A stretch of 64,000 nt of DNA from Bacteroidota bacterium (GTDB lineage Bacteria; Bacteroidota; Bacteroidia; Chitinophagales; Chitinophagaceae). Shown piece after piece: positions 46,583-53,306 of this stretch; position 1 is the first letter of the stretch, and every line of letters begins with the position of its first letter. The stretch is from NCBI GenBank assembly GCA_018266555.1, contig JAFEAF010000019.1, forward strand, positions 62,001-126,000. The letters are read 5' to 3'. Both the position numbers and the translations under genes were made by a program. The notes beneath the pieces were generated by a model. That model was not told the origin of the DNA. It searched no databases and was given only the letters and a program-made list of their open reading frames with translations.

Positions 46583-47851
46583 TCACATTTTCAACATCGC
46601 ATTCCCCACCGCACACTCCAGGCATTTTTTCTTATTGCAGTATTCATTTTTGAGTTCAATCAGAGCCTGTGAATCAAAAGCGTTTTTGTTTTCAATACCA
46701 AGATGTTGAAATCCTTTGGTGATAGCGTTAGTTTCAGGGGCAGTTTCTTCAAGAAATTTTAATGCTTTCTCTTTATACTTGTCCTCATCATGATAATTTC
46801 CATAAGCAAATAACACAGGGCAAATGGTATTGATGATAATATTATCAATCATAGTTTCGCCAAGTTTTTTCTTTTTGAAAGACGAAGCTTCGCCAAAACG
46901 ATAATGATAATGCCAGTAGTCGTTGGCAGTTACATCTAACCATTTTCGTACAGGTTTTAAGGAAGAAGCATCTTTTATTTTTGAGAACACATGAACTGAA
47001 CCATGAATTAACATAGCCAGTTGGGCTAAACGGATCGTCGGGAAATTTCCCGGCCGCATTCTCAGGAAATGAACAGGATGGTGAATGGGCTTCAGCGAAT
47101 ATTTTTTTTTCAGAAATAAATACTCCTTCTGCAGCATCAATGGATAATCATCTTTGCCCCAATAGCCATCGGGATTTTTATCCAACAGGCCCGCCTGCCC
47201 CAGCAACAAGGCTTCTAACTGGTGAATTTGGTTTTTATGTTTGGCAAGGATGTTTACAGAAATACTTTTGGCCAATGCTTCAAAAGCATCGGCATTTACT
47301 TTTGCTCCAAAATTTTTCGTTAGCAACCACCAAAAAGTTTCTTCCCAGTGATAATTATTTTGCTGAAGGAACTTTTCGGCAATCTTTGCTTTTCGGATCA
47401 ATCGTTCTGCTAAAAGCCGTTCTTTCCAGCTTTTCCAAATAATTTCAGGAGTGTAGTGAATCATTTTTTCGCAGGGAATAAAACCAGAAGCGTTCATCAG
47501 TTCTTCGTATCGCTCTAAAAGAATTTTAGAAACCCTGTCTTTTAATTCAATAACCGGAATCGGGTTTTCTTTTATATCATTTTCCCAGACTACATGCAGA
47601 ATAACGTTGTTGTAGTTTTTGTCCATTTCATGCCTATGCCTTTTCCAGTGGGAAGTTTTGAGATGCAATTCCACATTTCCTGCCCATGTTGTTTTGGCAA
47701 TTTTAATCTTTGCATTTTGAAAATCCGGTCCCTGGTTTTTGTTGAGTTGCCCGGAATGGATGATGTGGATGGTTTCATCAGCAGTTGTGGTCAACTCATT
47801 TTTATTAAAGTATTGAAACTGCCAGATGAATTGAAGCAATCGTTCCGTCAT
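46583..47851 (-). CDS. DUF2851-family protein
   Basis: 422 residues, cytoplasmic, no signal or membrane segment. Begins MTERLLQFIWQFQYFNKNEL and contains GQLNKNQGPDFQNAKIKI, WAGNVELHLKTSHWKRHRHE, NVILHVVWEND, LRPGNFPTIRLAQLA-like MRPGNFPTIRLAQLAM and a C-terminal CNKKKCLECAVGNAML with three Cys. These are the constant features of DUF2851 (PF11013), found almost only in Bacteroidota. The Gly-Asn-V-E-x-H segment with several His and Asp suggests a nuclease-like active site, but this is only a resemblance. Head of, or next to, the maf-ubiA unit. Confidence 0.85.
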   Translation of the reverse strand: MTERLLQFIWQFQYFNKNELTTTADETIHIIHSGQLNKNQGPDFQNAKIKIAKTTWAGNVELHLKTSHWKRHRHEMDKNYNNVILHVVWENDIKENPIPVIELKDRVSKILLERYEELMNASGFIPCEKMIHYTPEIIWKSWKERLLAERLIRKAKIAEKFLQQNNYHWEETFWWLLTKNFGAKVNADAFEALAKSISVNILAKHKNQIHQLEALLLGQAGLLDKNPDGYWGKDDYPLMLQKEYLFLKKKYSLKPIHHPVHFLRMRPGNFPTIRLAQLAMLIHGSVHVFSKIKDASSLKPVRKWLDVTANDYWHYHYRFGEASSFKKKKLGETMIDNIIINTICPVLFAYGNYHDEDKYKEKALKFLEETAPETNAITKGFQHLGIENKNAFDSQALIELKNEYCNKKKCLECAVGNAMLKM

Positions 47852-47886
47852 GGTTCCGTTGTTAATGAGATTGTTAAGGTAAAGAA

Positions 47887-48450
47887 TTATTCAAAATTCT
47901 TCAAAGCCTGTACTACCCTGCTCACAGGTAATCCCATCACATTGTAAAAATCACCCGTAACGGATTTAATTCCAACTACACCAATCCATTCCTGGATGGC
48001 GTAAGCACCTGCTTTATCATAAGGTTTGTATTTGTCAACGTAAAATTCAATTTGGTTTTTTGTTAATTCATGAAAATAAACATCAGTGCAATCTGAAAAT
48101 GCTATTTCTTTCAGGGAATGAAGTATAACCACCCCGGTAATCACTGTATGTTTTTGTCCGGAAAGATCGTTCAGGATGCGAATCGCTTCTTCTTTGTTTT
48201 TGGGTTTCCCGATGATCCGTTTATTTAGCACAACAATCGTATCGGCGGCCAGAATCACAGCATCTTTTGCTGCCAGCGATTGAACTGCAACTGCTTTATT
48301 TCTTGCAATGTGAATAGCTGCTTCATCTGCATTCAATCCTATAGGGAAAGATTCATCCGTTTCTTTCAACACAATTTCAAACGGTATTTCTGCCCATTCC
48401 AGCAATTGTTTACGTCGTGGTGATTGTGATGCAAGGATTATTTTTTTCAT
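47887..48450 (-). CDS. maf: Maf-family nucleoside triphosphate pyrophosphatase
   Basis: The ATG at 48450 (MKKIILASQSPRRKQLLEW) is chosen because the earlier start would add 20 unconserved residues; 187 residues. Signature SQSPRRKQLL (residues 8-17) and ILAADTIVVLNKRIIGKPKN with the catalytic Asp are present, then AYAIQEW and VMGLPVSRV. Maf enzymes hydrolyse dTTP, UTP or modified pyrimidine nucleotides, clearing the nucleotide pool. Its start codon overlaps the stop of the ubiA-like gene by 4 bases, so the two are coupled. Confidence 0.95.
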   Translation of the reverse strand: MKKIILASQSPRRKQLLEWAEIPFEIVLKETDESFPIGLNADEAAIHIARNKAVAVQSLAAKDAVILAADTIVVLNKRIIGKPKNKEEAIRILNDLSGQKHTVITGVVILHSLKEIAFSDCTDVYFHELTKNQIEFYVDKYKPYDKAGAYAIQEWIGVVGIKSVTGDFYNVMGLPVSRVVQALKNFE

Positions 48451-49379
48451 AGGTAGAAATAAAAAAAGGCCATAGATAAAATTCCGGTGAGCATGACCAG
48501 TTTGATCCATCTGCTCAGTATATGAAAATTATGAACAGAATTTGCCCGGAACAATTTTATAAAACTATAAAGCAATGGCAGGATGACCATGACAATATTG
48601 TACCCTGCCGGCCACCACCATCGGAATTGCAACACATAAACCTGTACCATTATTAATACGGCAATAAGAGATGACATCCATACAGCAACATAAATTTTTG
48701 TAGCATTGATTCCCCATACAATGGGCATCGTACGGCATCCATATTTTTCATCGCCTTCCCGGTCTTCCATATCCTTAATAGCTTCACGGATCAGTGAACT
48801 GATAAATGCAAAGCCTGCATACAGAAAAGCAATCCGGAAAAATTTATGTTCGGTAACATTCCCGGTACCAAAAGCATCGGTGAATGAAACCTTTGAATAA
48901 AAAAGTATAAGAATGGTCCAGGCGGTCAATAAGGAGATCACTACATTTCCAATAAGCAATTTTCTTTTGAATGTAGTAGAATAAAACCAAAGCAATGCAA
49001 TGGAACAGGCATTGATAAGAATCAAATACCATTTTTGCAAAAAGGGAAGAGCCAATATGGTGAGAATAAGACCTGTAGCACTTAGCATAAAATGCCAGGC
49101 TATTGCCCAGCGACGGCTGATGACTTTGTCAATAACTAATTCCCGGGGCTTATTTACTTCATCAATATTTATATCAAAATAATCATTGATAATATAACCG
49201 GCAGCAGCAATCAGCAATGATGCTAATACGAGAAGAATGAATTGAATAAAGTCATTTTCAGGAATAAACCCTTTGTATAAAGAATGATAAATACAAAATT
49301 GAAATAAAATTTGTGCCAGTGCAATAAAAATAAGATTGGGCAGGCGAACCAGCTTCAAAAATGCGACCACCAATCTCAT
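48447..49379 (-). CDS. UbiA-family prenyltransferase (geranylgeranylglycerol-phosphate-geranylgeranyltransferase-like)
   Basis: 310 residues with eight or nine hydrophobic helices. The first Asp-rich motif is NDYFDINIDEVNKPRE (Asn65, Asp66, Asp69, Asp73), and the second is KDMEDREGDEKYGCRTMP near residues 197-214; together they bind Mg-diphosphate of the prenyl donor. In Bacteroidota this branch is commonly labelled as DGGGP synthase because it is closest to archaeal lipid enzymes, although menaquinone (MenA) or haem (CyoE) roles belong to other branches. The acceptor is not known here. It is translationally coupled to maf and lies 45 bases after the KdsC-like gene. Confidence 0.85.
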   Translation of the reverse strand: MRLVVAFLKLVRLPNLIFIALAQILFQFCIYHSLYKGFIPENDFIQFILLVLASLLIAAAGYIINDYFDINIDEVNKPRELVIDKVISRRWAIAWHFMLSATGLILTILALPFLQKWYLILINACSIALLWFYSTTFKRKLLIGNVVISLLTAWTILILFYSKVSFTDAFGTGNVTEHKFFRIAFLYAGFAFISSLIREAIKDMEDREGDEKYGCRTMPIVWGINATKIYVAVWMSSLIAVLIMVQVYVLQFRWWWPAGYNIVMVILPLLYSFIKLFRANSVHNFHILSRWIKLVMLTGILSMAFFYFYL

Positions 49380-49424
49380 GAATTAAAATTTCAGGAAAGA
49401 TACAGATAGAAGATGAAAGTTTAT

Positions 49425-49949
49425 TCACCGGGAAGCTACATCGGGATGATATTTCCAGTGATCGTTTAGCTTCAATACCTTTTCAATTACATCCCTTACA
49501 CAACCATTGCCTCCGGTTATAGCTGAAATATAAACCGCAGCTTGTCTTATTTCATAAGCTGCATCGGCCGGGCAACAGGGCAATCCTACTACTGACATAG
49601 GCAGAAGATCAGGCAGATCATCCCCCATAAACAACACTTCATTAGCCGATAAATTATTTTTTTTTATGTATTCTTCAATCAATGATTTTTTATCCAGTAC
49701 AGACATGTGAATATCGCTGATCCCCAGTTTCTCCAAGCGTTGTGTCACAGGTGTTGACTGACTCCCGGATACTATGACAATACGATAACCTGTTTTCACA
49801 GCCAGTTGTAAAGCAAAACCATCTTTTATATTCATTCGCCGTACCTGTAACCCGTTTTCTAAAAGTAATAAACTTCCATCAGTCAATACGCCGTCCACAT
49901 CAAAAATGAAAGTGGTAATTTTTTTAAATAACTCCAGGATATTGTTCAT
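49425..49949 (-). CDS. kdsC: KdsC-like HAD phosphatase (Kdo-8-phosphate phosphatase)
   Basis: 174 residues, cap-less HAD protein. Motif I DVDGVLTDG (Asp17 nucleophile, Asp19), motif II Ser in IVSGSQS, Lys in LDKKSL and motif III GDDLPDLLPM are all present, in the KdsC (YrbI) arrangement. It releases phosphate from Kdo-8-phosphate, a step in the synthesis of the inner-core sugar of lipopolysaccharide. No kdsA, kdsB or kdsD neighbours occur, which is usual for Bacteroidota. It is followed by the UbiA-like gene in the same direction. Confidence 0.92.
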   Translation of the reverse strand: MNNILELFKKITTFIFDVDGVLTDGSLLLLENGLQVRRMNIKDGFALQLAVKTGYRIVIVSGSQSTPVTQRLEKLGISDIHMSVLDKKSLIEEYIKKNNLSANEVLFMGDDLPDLLPMSVVGLPCCPADAAYEIRQAAVYISAITGGNGCVRDVIEKVLKLNDHWKYHPDVASR

Positions 49950-50026
49950 AAATTCAATTCAAAAGTATAAAATCAAAAAATCAAAGGTTAAAAATTGAAA
50001 TGCCAACTGTATTTACCATTGACATA

Positions 50027-50266
50027 TTATTTCTGGTTATCACGCCATTCATATACCCAGGCACTTTGGATCATTTCCAGATGTCCTTCATTGCTTTCTT
50101 CCCGCTGCCCTTCAAAATTCGGGATTTGTAATACCCATTCCAGCAGATCCGTAAAACGGATCCGATAAATTTTCCCTTCATTAAAATCATTGCCAAAGCG
50201 TTCATATAATTTTTGCGCAATGTCCTCGTGATCATTCCAGTGAATTGGCGGTTCAAAATGTGTCAT
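50027..50266 (-). CDS. iscX: IscX-like Fe-S assembly protein
   Basis: 79 residues. The family is short and strongly patterned: IHWNDHEDIAQKLYERFG, then IRFTDLLEWVLQIPNFEG and NEGHLEMIQSAWVYEW. These match IscX (WxDxxDIAxxL, FTDLxxWVxxLxxF, NExxLExIQxxW). IscX modulates IscS cysteine desulfurase and may carry iron. It follows the ferredoxin gene by 94 bases, the same order as at the end of the proteobacterial isc operon, but no other isc gene is here. Confidence 0.93.
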   Translation of the reverse strand: MTHFEPPIHWNDHEDIAQKLYERFGNDFNEGKIYRIRFTDLLEWVLQIPNFEGQREESNEGHLEMIQSAWVYEWRDNQK

Positions 50267-50360
50267 AAACCTAAATCCCTAAGGGGGTTTTTATTTTTTA
50301 AAAGTTGATAAAATTTCAAATTTAGTAAACCATCTCGTTTTCCGCTTCAGGGACAGGTGT

Positions 50361-50696
50361 CTATTCTCCTAAAAATTGTGTCTGGTCCGGCAATGTGACT
50401 TCAATCTCCCCTTCTCCATCCAGTAAAACCGACTGGCAACCTAAGCGTGAATTTAATTTGGGGTTCACTGCCCTGTCAATAAAATCTTCTTCTTTATCGC
50501 TGATCTCCTCTAGATGATCCATTCCTTTTTCTACATATAAATGACAGGTAGTGCAAGCACATACTCCACCGCAATTATGATGCAATTCAATATCGTTCAT
50601 CAATGCTATTTCCAGCAAACTATTTCCAGGCTCTATATTTTCCAGAATAACCGGGTTTAGATCTTTTTGTTCAAAACTAAATTTTATAGTGTACAT
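50361..50696 (-). CDS. fdx: Isc-type [2Fe-2S] ferredoxin
   Basis: 111 residues. Cluster ligands Cys42, Cys48, Cys51 (in CGGVCACTTC) and Cys87 (in RLGCQSVL) sit at the positions known from the Escherichia coli Fdx of the isc operon. An extra Cys46 is also present, as in that protein. It carries electrons for Fe-S cluster assembly or radical enzymes (LipA lies 5 kb away). It precedes iscX on the same strand. Confidence 0.95.
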   Translation of the reverse strand: MYTIKFSFEQKDLNPVILENIEPGNSLLEIALMNDIELHHNCGGVCACTTCHLYVEKGMDHLEEISDKEEDFIDRAVNPKLNSRLGCQSVLLDGEGEIEVTLPDQTQFLGE

Positions 50697-50768
50697 CTTT
50701 TTTTTCGTTTCGGCGCAAATTTATCAGAAAAACAATCAAATGACTTACTTGTTCGGGAAAATGAAATA

Positions 50769-51530
50769 TTAATTGCCTGATTGAATGGATCCAGTCATGA
50801 ATTCGTATAATTTTTTTAGCTGTGGATGGGGCTGGAGAATATTTAGATGTTTTTTTATTGTTTCCAAGTCATGGCGAACGGCAGGACCTGTTTGAGATTG
50901 CCGCGGAGAATTTGTTTTCACACTTTCTACTGTTTCATTAATCAGAGGCAACAATTGTTTGAAATCTATCTTTTCTTTCCGGCAATATTCCTCTGTCATT
51001 GCCAAAAGATGATTGGTAAAATTATTCACCAGTACGGCAGCAATATGCAATTTCAGTCTCATATCGTCATTAGCTTCAGCTACCTGGTCTCCGGCAATGG
51101 AGTGAGCAAGGCTTTCTAATTTCTTTTTTGTAATAAGATCACTGGCATCAACAAATATCGGAACATCAGTACTTACTTCCCTATCTTTTTTCAAACTTTG
51201 TAAAGGATAAAAAACCCCATAATGATGAGACGTTTTTTTTAATATATCTTTTGATACCGAAGCAGCAGTATGTGCTACTACTTTCCCGGGTACATGTAAA
51301 TGTCTGGCAACTTCTGAAATAGCATCATCTGAAACAGCAATAAGATACACATCAGCATCCTTCCTGATTACAGACCAATAATTAGTGGATTCTGTATCCA
51401 AGTCATATGCTAATCTGCTGGCTGCCGTAGCGTCTCTTCCAAAAATCTGGACAATCCCATGCCCGGCATTTTTTAATTTTTTGCTTAGCACAGTAGCTGT
51501 GTTCCCCGTTCCAATGATTACAATGTTCAT
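50769..51530 (-). CDS. Rossmann-like / DUF2520 NADP-binding protein
   Basis: 253 residues. The N-terminal Rossmann fold starts at MNIVIIGTGNTATVLSKKLK (GxGNxA loop), and IVQIFGRDATAA ends the second strand with an Arg suited to NADP. The second half (YGVFYPLQSLKK, PIFVDASDLIT, AAVLVNNFTNHLLAMTEEYC) is DUF2520, the all-helical domain resembling ketopantoate reductase or pyrroline-5-carboxylate reductase. The substrate is unknown. In Bacteroidota it is often a neighbour of the KdsC and UbiA genes, as here, with fdx/iscX in between. Its start is 15 bases from the divergent hydrolase gene. Confidence 0.9.
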   Translation of the reverse strand: MNIVIIGTGNTATVLSKKLKNAGHGIVQIFGRDATAASRLAYDLDTESTNYWSVIRKDADVYLIAVSDDAISEVARHLHVPGKVVAHTAASVSKDILKKTSHHYGVFYPLQSLKKDREVSTDVPIFVDASDLITKKKLESLAHSIAGDQVAEANDDMRLKLHIAAVLVNNFTNHLLAMTEEYCRKEKIDFKQLLPLINETVESVKTNSPRQSQTGPAVRHDLETIKKHLNILQPHPQLKKLYEFMTGSIQSGN

Positions 51531-51533
51531 AAG

Positions 51534-51541
51534 TATCTTTG
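51534..51541 (+). promoter_or_regulatory. -7 box (TATCTTTG) four bases before an ATG
   Basis: Exact TAnnTTTG match between the divergent DUF2520 start and the hydrolase ATG at 51546, separated from that ATG by CAGC only. The expected transcription start would fall at or beside the start codon, so the mRNA may have almost no leader. No -33 TTTG at 17-20 bases. Confidence 0.4.
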
Positions 51542-51545
51542 CAGC

Positions 51546-52394
51546 ATGAATAAATTAGGAGAAAGAATTGCATTCAGTTATTACCGTACAAAATTCAGGA
51601 TTCTTTCAACGGTGTCCAAAAAGAAAACTGCTGAAATAGCTTTAGAACTGTTTCACACACCTCAATTCCGGTACAAAAGAATAATATTACCCAAAATTTT
51701 TGATGAGGCAGAAAGGTTAAGTTTTAATCTTAATGGGGAAACAGTACAAGGATACCGTTGGAATAAAGATGGATATAAAAGAGTATTGATCACTCATGGA
51801 TTTAATTCTACTATTTCTAAATATGGGGATTATATAAGGCAGTTTATTGATAAAGGATATGAGGTTTTGGCATTTGATGCGCCGGCGCACGGCCGCAGCA
51901 CCGGGAAACAGATTAATGCAGTCATCTATAAAGAAATGATCTTATTCATCAATGAACATTACGGGCCGATCCAATCATTCATGGGCCATTCGTTCGGTGG
52001 GCTTGCCTTAAGCCTTGCCCTGGAAGAAATTCCTCATAATGAAAATTTCAGGTTGGTACTGATAGCGCCTGCAACAGAATCCAAAACTGCCATAGATTTC
52101 TTTTTCTCGTTTATGAAATTAAATGCTGATGTACGGAAAGAATTTGATCAAAAAATATTTTCCATTACAAATAAACAGCCGGAATGGTATTCGGTAAGCC
52201 GGGCTGTAAAAAATTTAAAAACAAAAATTCTCTGGTGTCATGATGAATCTGATCGATTAACACCCTGGCAGGATGCAAAAAAAGTGAAAGAACAAAACTA
52301 TCCGAATATAAACTTTGTTATTACCAACGGACTGGGACACCGGGGCATATACAGGGATGAAACGATCACTAAAAGGATTGTTGATTTCCTATGA
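51546..52394 (+). CDS. Cytoplasmic alpha/beta hydrolase
   Basis: 282 residues without signal peptide. The fold shows VLITHGFNSTISKYGDYI (oxyanion strand HGF), the FDAPAHGRSTGK loop, the nucleophile elbow GHSFGGLALS (Ser near 148), the acid in WCHDESDRLTPW and the base His in GLGHRGIYRD. It belongs to the general serine-hydrolase/esterase set and the specific substrate cannot be read. A -7 box lies four bases before the ATG; the SGNH hydrolase gene follows 77 bases downstream. Confidence 0.88.
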   Translation: MNKLGERIAFSYYRTKFRILSTVSKKKTAEIALELFHTPQFRYKRIILPKIFDEAERLSFNLNGETVQGYRWNKDGYKRVLITHGFNSTISKYGDYIRQFIDKGYEVLAFDAPAHGRSTGKQINAVIYKEMILFINEHYGPIQSFMGHSFGGLALSLALEEIPHNENFRLVLIAPATESKTAIDFFFSFMKLNADVRKEFDQKIFSITNKQPEWYSVSRAVKNLKTKILWCHDESDRLTPWQDAKKVKEQNYPNINFVITNGLGHRGIYRDETITKRIVDFL

Positions 52395-52471
52395 GGTTTA
52401 TTATATTCAGCACCATTACTTTTTTTTACTTTCTACTATAACCATAGTTTGTAAAAGCCAACTAATTAAAC

Positions 52472-53077
52472 ATGAAAAAATACAGATACCTTGCCTTAGG
52501 TGATTCTTATACGATTGGTGAAAGTGTTGCGGCTGCAGATAATTTTCCACAACAATTGATACAACTGCTGCGAAAGGGAGGTTATGATTTTGAATCACCA
52601 GACATTGTTGCCAAAACCGGCTGGACGACTAAAGATTTACAAAATGAAATTAATAAACATATTTTTCATCCTCCTTATGATATTGTAACATTACTGATTG
52701 GCGTAAACAATCAATATCGTGGCAAAGCAGTTGATGAATACAAACCTGAATTTGAGACTTTACTGCTGCATGCTATCCAATATGCAGGTAATAAGCCGGA
52801 TCATGTTATTGTCCTTTCCATTCCCGATTGGAGCGTCACTCCTTTTGTTGCGGGTAGAAACCGAATCCAGATTGCCAATGAAATTGATGCATTCAACAAT
52901 ACAAATAAAAGTATTTGCGAAGACCTAAAAGTGCATTATCTTAATATAACGCCCGGAACAAGAGAAGCATCAGATGATCGCAGCCTGATTGCTGCTGATG
53001 GATTACATCCTTCCGGTAAAGAATATGGACGGTGGGCAAATCAACTAAAAATCGTGGTTGAAAAGCTGTTAATATAA
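52472..53077 (+). CDS. SGNH/GDSL-family hydrolase
   Basis: 201 residues, no signal peptide. Block I GDSYTIGE carries the nucleophile Ser12, block III GVNNQYRG holds the oxyanion Asn, and block V DGLHPSGKEYG has the Asp and His of the catalytic set. GDSL enzymes hydrolyse esters, thioesters or acetyl groups on glycans; nothing here selects among these. It follows another serine hydrolase on the same strand, and the two may be co-expressed. Confidence 0.92.
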   Translation: MKKYRYLALGDSYTIGESVAAADNFPQQLIQLLRKGGYDFESPDIVAKTGWTTKDLQNEINKHIFHPPYDIVTLLIGVNNQYRGKAVDEYKPEFETLLLHAIQYAGNKPDHVIVLSIPDWSVTPFVAGRNRIQIANEIDAFNNTNKSICEDLKVHYLNITPGTREASDDRSLIAADGLHPSGKEYGRWANQLKIVVEKLLI

Positions 53078-53306
53078 AAATCACTGGAATTTAGGCATAA
53101 TACACTTCGACGAATCAGTTTTTTAAAAAATTGCCCCATTTCCTCATTTTCAACCAATTACTATATGATTTTAGAGTTAAAATTCATTAGTTCCTGATGC
53201 AGTATTTTAAAAATTCGGGATTCTTGCCTTATAATTGCAGTTATGCCGGAGCTGATACATATATAATGGTGTACCAGAATTGCCGTCAAACCCATTAAAA
53301 ACTGAT

